From CAADGL01 sp964643885 (GTDB lineage: Bacteria > Planctomycetota > Phycisphaerae > UBA1845 > Fen-1342): 30,653 nucleotides of DNA. Both the position numbers and the translations under genes were made by a program. The notes beneath the pieces were generated by a model that saw only the letters and a list, made by a program, of their open reading frames with translations, was not told the DNA's origin and made no database searches. Shown piece by piece: positions 14,782 to 22,828 of this stretch (position 1 is its first letter; the number at the start of each line of letters is the position of its first letter). The stretch covers positions 1 through 30,653 of the forward strand of contig CAZXUI010000057.1 of NCBI GenBank assembly GCA_964643885.1, in the 5' to 3' direction.

Positions 14782-17087
14782 ATGGACGATCATACGTTCG
14801 AATGTCTGGATTTCTTCCGCGTGCGCGAGCTGCTGGCGGGCTACGCCATGACGCCGCTCGGCCGCGGTCTGGCATTGGCCATCCGCCCGGTCTCCAAGCC
14901 CGAGCTCGTCCGCCGCTGGTTCGACCAGTTCCAGGAGCTGCACCGCGTTCAGCAGGAGCGCGGCCTGCCGCCCTTCGGCGGCATCGAGGACGTCCGCGAA
15001 ACCGTCCGCCGCTGCGCCCCGCCGCTGAGCGTCGGGGTCGAGGAAGTCGCCCGCATCGGTACGACGCTGGCCGGCACGCACGAGATTACTCGCTGGCTGT
15101 CCGACCTGCCGCCCGAGACGCCCGAGCTGGCCCACCTGGCGCAGCGCATCGGCGACTTCAAGACCATCGCCGACCGCATCCAGTCCGTCGTCGATGAGCG
15201 GGCCCACGTGCGCGACGACGCCAGCCCGAAGCTGGCCCGCATCCGCCGCGAGATCGAGACCGCCTCGCTCGACATCCGCCGCACCGTCGAGCGGCTGCTG
15301 CACGACCCCGACATTCGCCGCCTGCTGCAATACCCGAACCACACCTTTCACGCCGACCGCATGGTCCTGCCGATCAAGACCGAGTACCGCGGCCGGCTGC
15401 CGGGCATCATTCACCGCAGCTCCGACAGCGGTGCGACGCTCTACGTCGAGCCGGCCGGCGCCGTCGAGCTCAACAACCGCATCAGCAACCTGCGGGCGGA
15501 GGAGGCGGAGGAGATTTCCCGCCTGCTCTGGGAGCTCTGCCACGAGGTCTACATCAACGCCGAGCAGATCATCAAAACGCTGGATGCGGTCGCGGTGCTC
15601 GATCTGATCACCGCCAAGTGGCGCTTCGCGCAGGCGTTCGACCTGCGCTGCCCGGTGGTCAAGGACGAGGCGATCGTCTCCGTACGCGGCGCCCGCCACC
15701 CGCTGCTGCTCGACCTGATGGAGCGCCGCCGCCGCGGCGGCGAGCCGCAGGACAGCGTCGTCCCGATCGACTATCGCCTCGGCGACGATTTCGACCTGCT
15801 GATCATCACCGGCCCCAACACCGGCGGAAAGACCGTCACGCTCAAGACGATCGGCCTGCTGACGCTCATGGCCCAGGCCGGCGTGCCCGTTCCCGTCGAG
15901 CGGGGCTCCGTCATGGGCATCTTCAAGAACATCCTCATCGACGTCGGCGATGAGCAGAGCATGCAGCAGTCGCTCAGCACCTTCAGCGCCCATCTGCGTC
16001 GCCAGATGGAGATGCTGCACAAAGCCAGCTCCCGGACGCTCGTCCTGGTCGACGAGATCGGCGCCGGTACCGACCCGGACGAGGGCGCCGCCATCGGCCA
16101 GGCCATTCTCGACGAGCTGCTGCGCTGCGGCTGCCGCTGCGTCGCCACCACGCACATCGGCGCCCTCAAGGCCTTTCCGCTCACGCGCCCGCGGGCCGAG
16201 AACGGCAGCGTCGAGTTCGACCCCGAGACGAACCGCCCCACCTATCACCTGCGCATCGGCGAGCCCGGCATGAGCAACGCCATCAACATCGCCGAGCGCC
16301 TGGGCATGCCCAAGCGCCTCATCCAGGCCGCCCGAAACAATCTCTCGCGCGGGGCCAAGGCCCTGCACCGGGCCATGTCCGGTACCGCCGCCGCCAAGCG
16401 CCAGGCCGAGACCGCCCGCCGCGACGCCGAGGTCGCACAGCTCCGCGCCGACCAGGCCGTCAGCGAGGCCGCCGAGGCCCGCCGCCTGCTCGAAAAGCAG
16501 CAGAGCGACTTTCAGACCTGGGTGCAGCGCGTCGTGCACCTCCAGCCCGGCGACGCGGTCCGCGTCCGCGACTTCGACCGCGACGGCCGCGTCATCCGCA
16601 TGCGGCTCGATCAGCACCGGGCCGAGGTCGACGTCGGCTCCTTCACGGTCGAGGTCCCGCTGGGCGACGTCTTGCCGCCCGAGACGCCGCCTCCGCCGCC
16701 CAAGCCGCCGCGTCCGCCGCGCGCCGCCGCGGCCGAGACGGCCGGCCATTCACGCCGGGAGAAACGCCGCGCCGGGGGTGACCACCGCGCTGCGCCGCAG
16801 CCGCAGCCGCAGCCGCAGCGGCCCAGGCAGCCGCATCGCGAGCGGCCGCCGCGGACGACGCCGCCGGTCCCGTCGCTCACGGACGAGCAGGCGGTCGCGC
16901 TCCAGCCGGGCGACAGCGTTTACGCCAAGCGCTTCCATCGCGACGGGCGGGTCGTCCGCGTCGTGCCGGCCAAGCGGATCGCGGTCGTCAATGTCGGGTT
17001 GCTCGAGGTGGAGGTTCCGTTCGAGGGTCTCGGCGCCGCGCAGGGCGGCGATCATCAGCACACCGCCCGCCCGCACCGCCCGCGCGT
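14782..17087 (+). CDS. mutS2: MutS2-family ATPase with duplicated SH3/KOW-like module, 3' end lost in gap
   Basis: This MutS-related DNA-binding ATPase belongs to the MutS2 branch, which lacks the mismatch-recognition domain and is linked to suppression of recombination and to ribosome rescue. Visible parts are the N-terminal core and clamp helices, Walker A GPNTGGKT (344-351), the MutS signature around DVGDEQSMQQSLSTFS, Walker B LVLVDEIGAGTDPDEG (Asp424), ATTHIGALK and a coiled coil to ~570. A beta-rich module LQPGDAVRVRDFDRDGRV starts at 587. A Pro-rich, basic linker with PQPQPQPQ follows, then a second copy of the module (LQPGDSVYAKRFHRDGRV) starts at 707. The family normally has one such module and then a C-terminal Smr nuclease domain. 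No Smr residues are seen before the gap at residue ~768. Confidence 0.95.
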
Positions 17088-17187
17088 NNNNNNNNNNNNN
17101 NNNNNNNNNNNNNNNNNNNNNNNNNNNNNNNNNNNNNNNNNNNNNNNNNNNNNNNNNNNNNNNNNNNNNNNNNNNNNNNNNNNNNNN
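17088..17187. other. 100-N scaffold gap truncating mutS2
   Basis: A placeholder of exactly 100 N. The flanks share no sequence. The mutS2 stop codon, and any Smr domain, would lie here. Confidence 0.95.
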
Positions 17188-17715
17188 TTACGGGAAAATC
17201 AACAGATTCGAGTAGAAAACCCGCCCGTTTCGCGCCACCGCCCAGCGCCAGTTCCGCGTCCCGGAGTACTGCACCGTCACCTGCGCGACCGACGTCTGCG
17301 GCGTGACGATCAGGTAGTGCTTGCGCACCTCGAACTCGCGCACCACCACCCCCGTGTCCCACGTCACCGCATCCGGCGCCGTGGCGGTCGGCCCTTCGCC
17401 GCTGCCGTCCGCCAGCCAGCACTCGAGCAGATTGTACGTCCCCGTGTTCGCCCGGATCGTCGTGGCGATGCTCGACCCGCTCAGATCGCCCACGTCGAGC
17501 CGCACGTCGGCCGCCCAGTCGGGAAAGAGCCGGTCCGCCAGCTCGCGAATGAAATCCGCATGCCCGCGCAGCTCGTCATCCGACCGCAGCAGCGGCGCCC
17601 GGAGCTGCGCCAGCGCCGTCGCGAGCTGCACGGCCGCCGTCTGCGGGCTGCCCGAGATCACCGGCCCGCGGGCCAGATCCGGTCCGAAGAACTCTACGTG
17701 TCGACGATCAGGCAC
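17188..17715 (-). CDS. Hypothetical protein, 175 residues
   Basis: I do not recognise this protein. The GTG at 17715 is chosen because AGGAGG lies 6 nt upstream, and translation gives a soluble chain with no signal peptide or membrane segment. The N-terminal third is helical (TAAVQLATALAQLRAPLLRSDDELRGHADFIRELADRLF). The C-terminal half looks beta-rich and ends with three aromatic strands (REFEVRKHYLIVTP, VTVQYSGTRNWRWAVA, NGRVFYSNLLIFP). The stop codon TAA touches the scaffold gap but looks genuine, as the last strand is complete. It is convergent with mutS2 and shares its strand with the Doc-antitoxin pair ~250 nt upstream. No function is proposed. Confidence 0.7.
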   Translation of the reverse strand: MPDRRHVEFFGPDLARGPVISGSPQTAAVQLATALAQLRAPLLRSDDELRGHADFIRELADRLFPDWAADVRLDVGDLSGSSIATTIRANTGTYNLLECWLADGSGEGPTATAPDAVTWDTGVVVREFEVRKHYLIVTPQTSVAQVTVQYSGTRNWRWAVARNGRVFYSNLLIFP

Positions 17716-17961
17716 CGCCGCCCTCCTTTCCCGCCCGGTCGGGCCCGCCGTCCGGGGGCGCGGCCGCCGCGTTCTAGGAGTTATATATCCGCAGGAACGG
17801 AAAAGTCCAGCCCGCCGGCCGCGCCGCCGCGAGAGGAGTATCAGTCGCAGATGCTGCGACACGGCTCGCAGGGCACGGCGCACTCGTCTGCCGCAGTTCG
17901 GGGCAAGCGGCCGGCGAGACGCCCGCGCTGCCCATGTTGCGGGACTGCTGACCCGCCGCCA
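17716..17961. other. Non-coding interval with promoter candidate and dispersed-repeat-like sequence
   Basis: This holds a candidate minus-strand promoter near 17780-17809 and, at about 17905-17942, a GC-rich segment around GGCGAGACGCC (short palindrome) that looks like a dispersed intergenic repeat. No credible gene is seen. Confidence 0.4.
17780..17809 (-). promoter_or_regulatory. Possible promoter of the 175-residue hypothetical gene
   Basis: On the minus strand TGGACT (17809-17804, 4/6 to -35) precedes TATAAC (17785-17780, 5/6 to -10) with an 18-nt spacer. This AT-rich box is rare in such GC-rich DNA. It would give a leader of about 60 nt before the GTG. Confidence 0.35.
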
Positions 17962-18351
17962 CTATGAATCGCCCCACGGCTCCGTGTGAGAGCCGAGCCA
18001 CCCGGCGATCTGCTCGACCGACTGCTCCCCCCGCGCGATCGACCAGAAATACGCCTCCACGTCGGCCGACGGCGACAGCCGCCGCCCGTTCAGCCGCAGG
18101 CACACGTCGCCCGCCACCAGCGCCGTCGGCGTATTCGCGTCCAGAAAGGGATGAAACTGCACCAGCGAGTGGATCGTCGCCGCGACCTTCTCCAGCAGCG
18201 ACGGAAACAGCTCCTGCCCGCCGAACGAGCGGAACGGCCGCAGCAGCGCCGACGACAGCGCCGCCGGGTTGTGCAGACCCGGCATGCCGCCCGTCCGCCG
18301 CACCGCGTGGGCGTGAATCAGCAGCAGATCCTGGAGCGTGATCCACTCCAC
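17962..18351 (-). CDS. Doc-like (Fic fold) death-on-curing family toxin
   Basis: This 129-residue protein has the layout of the Doc branch of the Fic fold. It has an N-terminal helix with LLLIHAHAVRRTGG, the GMPGLHNPAALSSALLRP segment that is near-universal in Doc proteins, and the Fic motif HPFLDANTPTA (His67, Asp71, Asn73). P1 Doc has DANKRTA at the same place; here Lys-Arg is replaced by Thr-Pro. Doc proteins phosphorylate EF-Tu and arrest translation. Loss of the Arg may reduce or alter activity, though the catalytic His is kept. It lies 11 nt after a 72-residue gene on the same strand, the usual antitoxin-then-toxin order. Confidence 0.88.
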   Translation of the reverse strand: MEWITLQDLLLIHAHAVRRTGGMPGLHNPAALSSALLRPFRSFGGQELFPSLLEKVAATIHSLVQFHPFLDANTPTALVAGDVCLRLNGRRLSPSADVEAYFWSIARGEQSVEQIAGWLGSHTEPWGDS

Positions 18352-18362
18352 CGCGCCGGCCC

Positions 18363-18581
18363 TCAGCTCAGTTCATCCAGCGAATTGCCGTGGTCGGCGA
18401 TCGACTTGAGCGCGATCGTGTTCAGCCTCGTGATCCGCCGCACATCCCCCGGTGAGAGCGCCAGCAGCAGCGTCCCGTCGATCTCGAAGACCTCGTAGGT
18501 CCGCCCGTCGGGCGTCTCTTCGTACGTATCCGGCATGATCAGCCGGCCGTGCTTCTTCGTCGCGGAGCCGAGATAGCGCAT
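18363..18581 (-). CDS. Probable antitoxin paired with the Doc-like toxin
   Basis: This 72-residue acidic protein begins MRYLGSATKKHGRLIMPDTYEE and ends with a short helix (TRLNTIALKSIADHGNSLDELS). Size, position directly before the Doc-like gene and shared strand suggest that it is the neutralising partner. It does not show the Phd/YefM N-terminal fold clearly, and the N-terminal half may form beta strands (RTYEVFEIDGTLLLALSP), as in AbrB-like DNA-binding antitoxins. The C-terminal helix would be the part expected to block the toxin groove. An internal ATG at 18536 is a possible alternative start. Homology was not identified, so the role is inferred from context. Confidence 0.65.
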   Translation of the reverse strand: MRYLGSATKKHGRLIMPDTYEETPDGRTYEVFEIDGTLLLALSPGDVRRITRLNTIALKSIADHGNSLDELS

Positions 18582-18997
18582 GCGGTTACTCTCTGTAGTC
18601 GCGGTCCTGCGCTATTCTAGCATGCGCCGCGCGGCGGTCGCACGGAGCGACCTCCGTCCGGCCGGCGCTGGCGCCCGCGCTGCCCGATATGGTCGGGAAC
18701 AGAGCCGCGACCGTGCGGGACCTATCCGAGCCGCGACCGTGAGGAGCGGGCGAAGGGGGATACGCTAGCCGCGAAGCGTCTGTTGACGTCCACCTGATTC
18801 CGATGAGACGATCCGTCGCCGGATAAGCTGGATGTGCATCGGCGCTGCGCGGGGACGCGTGTGAAACTGGCCCGCTCCCTGACGGTCGCGGCTCGGTGCG
18901 GACAGACGGTCGCGGCTTGGATTCTGTGTGCGAGACACCCGCACTGCCCAGGCGCGCGGCTCAGCACCTCCATCGCCACACGCCGCGTTCGTTCCAC
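18582..18997. other. 416-bp intergenic interval filled with family repeats
   Basis: It contains four copies of the ACGGTCGCGGCTCGG-type core (18702-18714, 18728-18740, 18881-18896 and 18905-18920), two in each orientation, and the inverted-repeat element at 18726-18896. A short hairpin (GGTCGC-ACGGA-GCGACC, 18636-18652) lies nearer the antitoxin gene. No gene is supported. Confidence 0.7.
18726..18896. repeat. MITE-like element with 26-27 bp terminal inverted repeats
   Basis: The left end (18726-18751, starting CCGAGCCGCGACCGT) and the right end (18870-18896, finishing ACGGTCGCGGCTCGG) are inverted copies differing by about one base and one indel. The 171-bp unit has no gene. Inner sequence near 18838-18862 (GGCGCTGCGC and surroundings) matches the corresponding part of the ~310-bp elements, so it is a shortened, diverged relative. 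Confidence 0.72.
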
Positions 18998-21136
18998 TCA
19001 CCCCACCTGCGAAAGCTGCGTCTCGCACAGCGCCAGGTAGAACGGACTGCTCTGCCGCAGCTCCTGGTGCGTCCCCACACCCACCACCCGCCCCTCGTTC
19101 AGCACCACCACCATGTCCGCCCGCGAGATCGTGCTGAACCGGTGCGCGATGATGAACGTCGTCCGACCCCGCGTCACATCCTCCAGCGCCTCCTGAATCT
19201 TCCGCTCCGATTCGCTGTCGATCTGGCTCGTCGCCTCGTCCAGCACCAGGATCGGCGGATCGCGCAGGATCGCCCGCGCCAGGGCGATCCGCTGCCGTTG
19301 ACCGCCCGACAGCGAACGCGCCGTGATCGGCGTCTCGTACGCCGTCGCCACGTGCCCGTTCGCCTCGTGCCGCAGCGTGCGGATGAAGTCGTCCACGTGC
19401 GCCAGCCGGGCCGCCTGCTGCACCGTCTCGTTCGACACGCCGTTGCCGCCGTAGGCGATGTTCGAGAAGACCGTGTCACTGAAGACCACCGCGTCCTGCG
19501 TCACCAGCCCGATCTGCGCCCGCAGCGACTCGAGCTGCACCTCGCGGATATCCACACCGTCGATCAGGATCGCCCCGCTCGTCGGCTCATAGAACCGAAG
19601 CAGCAGCGACATCAGCGTCGTCTTGCCCGACCCGTTCGGCCCCACTAGCGCAACCACCTGCCCCTTGCGCACCGTCAGGTTCACATGATCCAGCACCCGC
19701 TGCGAAGTCTCCGGATAGACGAAGCTCACGTCGCGAAACTCGATCGTCGACGACAGCCCGGTCAGCACCCGGCCGGCCTTCTCGTGCGATACCTCGACCG
19801 GCGTGTCGAGCAGCTCGTACAGCCGCTGCGCGCTCGCGTCCGCCTGCTGAAGCCGGTTGTAGACGTTCCCCATCTTCCGCACCGGGTCGAAGATGCCGCC
19901 CAGGCAGACCACGGCCGCGAAGAACAGGTGCGGCTCGAGCTGACCGCTGAACACGCGGCTGCCGCCGTACAGCACGAACGCGGCCACGCCCAGCACGGCC
20001 AGCGTCTCCAGGGCCGGGTTCGTGGCCGCATCCACCAGCTCGATGTGCGTCTGTGCCCGCGTCAGCGTCCGCCCCTCCCCCTCGAAGCGCCGGCTCTCCG
20101 CGTGCTGCATGTTGTACGCCTTGACGATGCGGATGCCCGCCAGCTTCTCGCCCAGGTGATCCAGCAGCCGCCCCCAGCTCTGGCTGGCCCGCTTCTGCGC
20201 CTTCTTCACCTGCCGCCCGAAGACCCGCATCACCACCGCCCCGATCGGCACACCCAGCACCGCCACCACCAGCAGCCGCCAGTCGATCGCCAGCGTCAGC
20301 GCCACCACCCCCGCCGCCTTCAACGGCTCGCGAATCACCTTCCCGAACAGCGTCGACAGCCCCACCTCCACCTTGCTGATATCCGTCGCGAACCGCCCCA
20401 GCGTGTCCCCCGGCGGCCGCTTGCTGTGCCAATCCACCGGCAGCCGCAGCACGTGCTCCGCAAGCTGCGTCCGCAGATCGTGCATCGCCCGCTGCACGGC
20501 CGCCGCCACCAGCCCCTCATTGATGAACCGGAACACGCCCCCCAGCAGCGACACCACCACCAGCGCCGCCATCACCAGCGCCAGGGTCGACAGCCGGCTG
20601 TCGGCGTCCTTGCCGGCCGGCAACACGCTCGCAATCCGCACCAGACCGTGCGACCACCAGTGATACGCCCGCAGCGTCAGGTGAACCTCGCGCCTCTCTC
20701 CTTCGTACTCCACCGTGACCGGACCCAGCGCCCGCTCGGGACACTCGGCGATCCGCCGCAGAATCCGGTGCGAGCTGAGCGGCTCGCCGCCGATCGCCAC
20801 GATCCGGTCGCCATCGCGCAGCACCTCGGCGCTGCGCGAGTCCGGCTGAACGTGGTCCAGGCGCAGGCCGTCGGGCGCGTCCGGCGTGTCGGCCGCGATG
20901 GCAACATCCAGCCGCCGCTGGGTTTCCAGCCGGTGGAGCCATTCCGGCAGCGTCTCATGCTCGGCGAAGATGACCTTCAGCAGCGGGACGACCGATGAGA
21001 TGCTGAAGGTGTAGAAAACGCTCACGCCGATTGCGGCCATAAGGCCGATAATCAGCGTGCGAAGATGTGGGCGCAGAAGCCCCAGCGTCCGCCGGAAATG
21101 CGGCAACCCGGTCGTGTCGCGAGCATCCCCGCTCAT
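18998..21136 (-). CDS. ABC exporter (MsbA/lipid type) with a PDZ-like domain in the first extracytoplasmic loop
   Basis: This 712-residue half-transporter fuses a six-helix membrane domain to an ATPase. The ATPase has Walker A GPNGSGKTT, signature LSGGQRQRIALARA, Walker B ILVLDEATSQID and the switch His in AHRFST; it should work as a homodimer exporting lipids or glycolipids. The first helix is at ~28-50. The second does not begin until ~183, where a normal exporter has a short loop. The intervening residues ~76-156 read as a PDZ domain: GLRLDHVQPDSRSAEVLRDG, then GDRIVAIGGEPLSSHRILRRI and a closing strand pair VTVEYEGERREVHLTL. Other helices and coupling regions look normal. The gene is divergent from the DegT aminotransferase (123 nt between starts). 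Confidence 0.93.
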   Translation of the reverse strand: MSGDARDTTGLPHFRRTLGLLRPHLRTLIIGLMAAIGVSVFYTFSISSVVPLLKVIFAEHETLPEWLHRLETQRRLDVAIAADTPDAPDGLRLDHVQPDSRSAEVLRDGDRIVAIGGEPLSSHRILRRIAECPERALGPVTVEYEGERREVHLTLRAYHWWSHGLVRIASVLPAGKDADSRLSTLALVMAALVVVSLLGGVFRFINEGLVAAAVQRAMHDLRTQLAEHVLRLPVDWHSKRPPGDTLGRFATDISKVEVGLSTLFGKVIREPLKAAGVVALTLAIDWRLLVVAVLGVPIGAVVMRVFGRQVKKAQKRASQSWGRLLDHLGEKLAGIRIVKAYNMQHAESRRFEGEGRTLTRAQTHIELVDAATNPALETLAVLGVAAFVLYGGSRVFSGQLEPHLFFAAVVCLGGIFDPVRKMGNVYNRLQQADASAQRLYELLDTPVEVSHEKAGRVLTGLSSTIEFRDVSFVYPETSQRVLDHVNLTVRKGQVVALVGPNGSGKTTLMSLLLRFYEPTSGAILIDGVDIREVQLESLRAQIGLVTQDAVVFSDTVFSNIAYGGNGVSNETVQQAARLAHVDDFIRTLRHEANGHVATAYETPITARSLSGGQRQRIALARAILRDPPILVLDEATSQIDSESERKIQEALEDVTRGRTTFIIAHRFSTISRADMVVVLNEGRVVGVGTHQELRQSSPFYLALCETQLSQVG
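20669..20911 (-). other. PDZ-like domain insertion within the ABC exporter
   Basis: Residues ~76-156 have the order of a bacterial (DegP/RseP-type) PDZ domain: a first strand with hydrophobic alternation, a 'pGD-I-x-x-I-x-G' turn (RDGDRIVAIGGEPL), a helix (SSHRILRRIAECPERA) and two strands with a charged hairpin (TVEYEGERREVHLTL). The domain lies between membrane helices 1 and 2 and so faces away from the cytoplasm. Confidence 0.8.
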
Positions 21137-21259
21137 GGGTCGATATCATAGCCGCACGCCTCGCGGCCGGGCAGGTCCCCGCCGTCCCGTGCGGTGTACT
21201 GGTCAGCCTCGGCCGCCGCTCGCCCGCGTGCCGGCCTTCGCAAGAAAGTGGAGTCGCCG

Positions 21260-22375
21260 GTGCAGCGGCAGATCAATCTTTCGGGTCCGGATATCTCGCA
21301 GGCCGAGATCGACGCCGTCCTGGGCGTGCTCAAGACCTCGCACCTCTCGCTCGGGCCCAAGCTGGTCGAGTTCGAGCAGGCCTTCTGCCGCCGCCTGGGC
21401 GCCCGTCACGCCGTCGCCTGCAACAGCGGCACGTCGGCCCTGCACCTGGTCTGGCTCGCCATGGGACTCGGCCCCGGCGACGAGGTGATCACCACGCCCT
21501 TCAGCTTCATCGCCTCGTCCAACAGCGTCATGTTCGTCGGCGCCCGGCCGGTCTTCGTCGACATCGACCCCGACACCTGGCAGATCGACGCGGCCCGCAT
21601 CGAAGCGGCCGTCACGCCGCGCACCCGCGCCATCCTGCCGGTCGACGTCTTCGGCTCCGTGCCCGACATGGACCGCATCAACCAGATCGCCCGGCGCCAC
21701 AAGCTGCGGGTGCTGGAGGACTCCTGCGAGGCGCTCGGCACGAGCTATCGCGGCCGGCCGGCCGGCATGCTGGCCGAGGCCGGCGTCTTCGGCTTCTATC
21801 CGAACAAGCAGATCACGACCGGCGAAGGCGGCATGATCGTCACGGATGACGATCAGATCGCCGCGCTGGCCCGCTCGCTGCGCAACCAGGGCCGCGACCC
21901 GGACGCCGGCTGGCTCGCGCACGCGCGGCTGGGCTACAACTTCCGTCTGCCGGAGATGAGCTGCGCGCTGGGCCTGGCGCAGATGCAGCGGCTGGACGAG
22001 ATCATCGCCCGCCGAACGCGCGTCGCGAACTGGTATGTCGAGCGGCTCTCCGACGAGCGCCGCCTGCACCTTCAGCGGATCGCGCCGGAGGTGAGCATCA
22101 ACTGGTTCGTCATGGTCGTCCGCCTGGCCGACGGCTATACGGCCGCCGACCGTGACCGCATCATCGAGCAGATGCACGCGGCGGGCATCCAGTGCGGCAA
22201 GTACTTCACGCCGATCCACCTCCAGCCGTTCTACGCCAGTGACCTGGGCTACAAGCTGGGCGACTTTCCCGTCACCGAGTCCGTCTCCGCCCGCACGATC
22301 GCGCTGCCGTTCCACAACAAGCTGACCGAACCTGACGCCGACTACGTGACCGCGACGCTTCGAAAGCTGCTCTGA
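21260..22375 (+). CDS. DegT/DnrJ/EryC1/StrS-family PLP-dependent sugar aminotransferase
   Basis: This enzyme transfers an amino group to a nucleotide-linked keto-sugar, usually for surface glycans. Landmarks, numbered from the GTG at 21260, are NSGTSALHL (55-63, phosphate cup), the PLP-interacting Asp154 in VLEDSCEALG, and YPNKQITTGEGGMI with Schiff-base Lys183. The end motif AGIQCGKYFTPIHLQPFY is also characteristic. The start is placed at GTG 21260, preceded by GGAG 6 nt upstream and followed at once by the family-like QINLSGPDIS; upstream starts to 21194 would add a non-homologous tail. About 371 residues. It is divergent from the PDZ-bearing exporter, which would fit a role in making a surface lipid or glycan, though that is inference. 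Confidence 0.94.
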   Translation: MQRQINLSGPDISQAEIDAVLGVLKTSHLSLGPKLVEFEQAFCRRLGARHAVACNSGTSALHLVWLAMGLGPGDEVITTPFSFIASSNSVMFVGARPVFVDIDPDTWQIDAARIEAAVTPRTRAILPVDVFGSVPDMDRINQIARRHKLRVLEDSCEALGTSYRGRPAGMLAEAGVFGFYPNKQITTGEGGMIVTDDDQIAALARSLRNQGRDPDAGWLAHARLGYNFRLPEMSCALGLAQMQRLDEIIARRTRVANWYVERLSDERRLHLQRIAPEVSINWFVMVVRLADGYTAADRDRIIEQMHAAGIQCGKYFTPIHLQPFYASDLGYKLGDFPVTESVSARTIALPFHNKLTEPDADYVTATLRKLL

Positions 22376-22381
22376 GTCGTA

Positions 22382-22403
22382 GGGTGCGTCCCTTGACGCA
22401 CCC
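22382..22403 (+). terminator. Hairpin after the DegT gene
   Basis: GGGTGCGTC and GACGCACCC form a perfect 9-bp stem around a CCTT loop, 6 nt after the stop codon. There is no T-tract, so it could be a Rho-independent-like terminator, an mRNA stabiliser or a dispersed palindrome. Confidence 0.5.
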
Positions 22404-22438
22404 ATCGCGCTGTTCATCCGCGACCGCGAGCGCCTGAT

Positions 22439-22747
22439 CCGAGCCGCGACCGTCAGGGAGCGGGCGGATTTGAGCTCGACCCCCGCGCACACGCGCCGAG
22501 ACGCGCACACCTGCCATCAACGGACGAGCGCCTGAGGTAGGTGAATGTCACTTGGCGCTGCGCAGGCAACGCGCCACCCCCAGCCCGCTCCCTTGCCAGG
22601 CTGTCGAAAAACTCGATCTCGCGCTGTTCGAATACCGAGTTTGCCCATCGAACCCCGGGGGTCAGATGCGACGCCAGGCGATCGATGGGCTGTCGACAAA
22701 CGCCGGTGCGACTTTTTCGACAGCCTGTCGCGGTCGCGGCTCGGTTC
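22439..22747. repeat. ~310-bp MITE-like element, copy A
   Basis: It is a direct repeat of 27189-27498: 8 substitutions and one 1-bp indel over ~310 bp by hand alignment, with 185 uninterrupted identical bases (22477-22661). Ends are 15-bp inverted repeats (CCGAGCCGCGACCGT on the left, near-complement at 22730-22744). Inside are an 18-bp inverted pair with one mismatch (22598-22615 and 22709-22726, AGGCTGTCGAAAAA type) and a nested 9-bp pair (GCCCATCGA and TCGATGGGC, 22643 and 22682). Neither strand has a gene-like frame. It fills most of the 453-bp interval between degT and the TPR gene. Confidence 0.88.
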
Positions 22748-22828
22748 GCACCGATCGAGGAACGGCGCACGCCGATCGCGGCGCTGATCCGATCCGCGCG
22801 CCCCGCGGAGCGCCGGCGTCTCGCCCGC

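Noticed and set aside
14656..16749. Long minus-strand frame opposite mutS2
   Set aside because: Low-complexity Gly/Ala/Asp composition, no motif, and it overlaps a well-supported gene entirely.
18636..18652. Hairpin upstream of the antitoxin gene as an autoregulatory operator
   Set aside because: A 6-bp stem in GC-rich DNA is expected by chance, and there is no second copy to suggest an operator.
18998..22375. Complete surface-polysaccharide cluster around the ABC exporter and DegT aminotransferase
   Set aside because: Only one sugar enzyme is present; no glycosyltransferase, epimerase or polymerase lies nearby in the window.
22541..22828. Short open frames inside repeat copies A and B that give near-identical peptides
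   Set aside because: They match each other only because the DNA is repeated. They have no starts with ribosome sites, and hairpin arms run through them.
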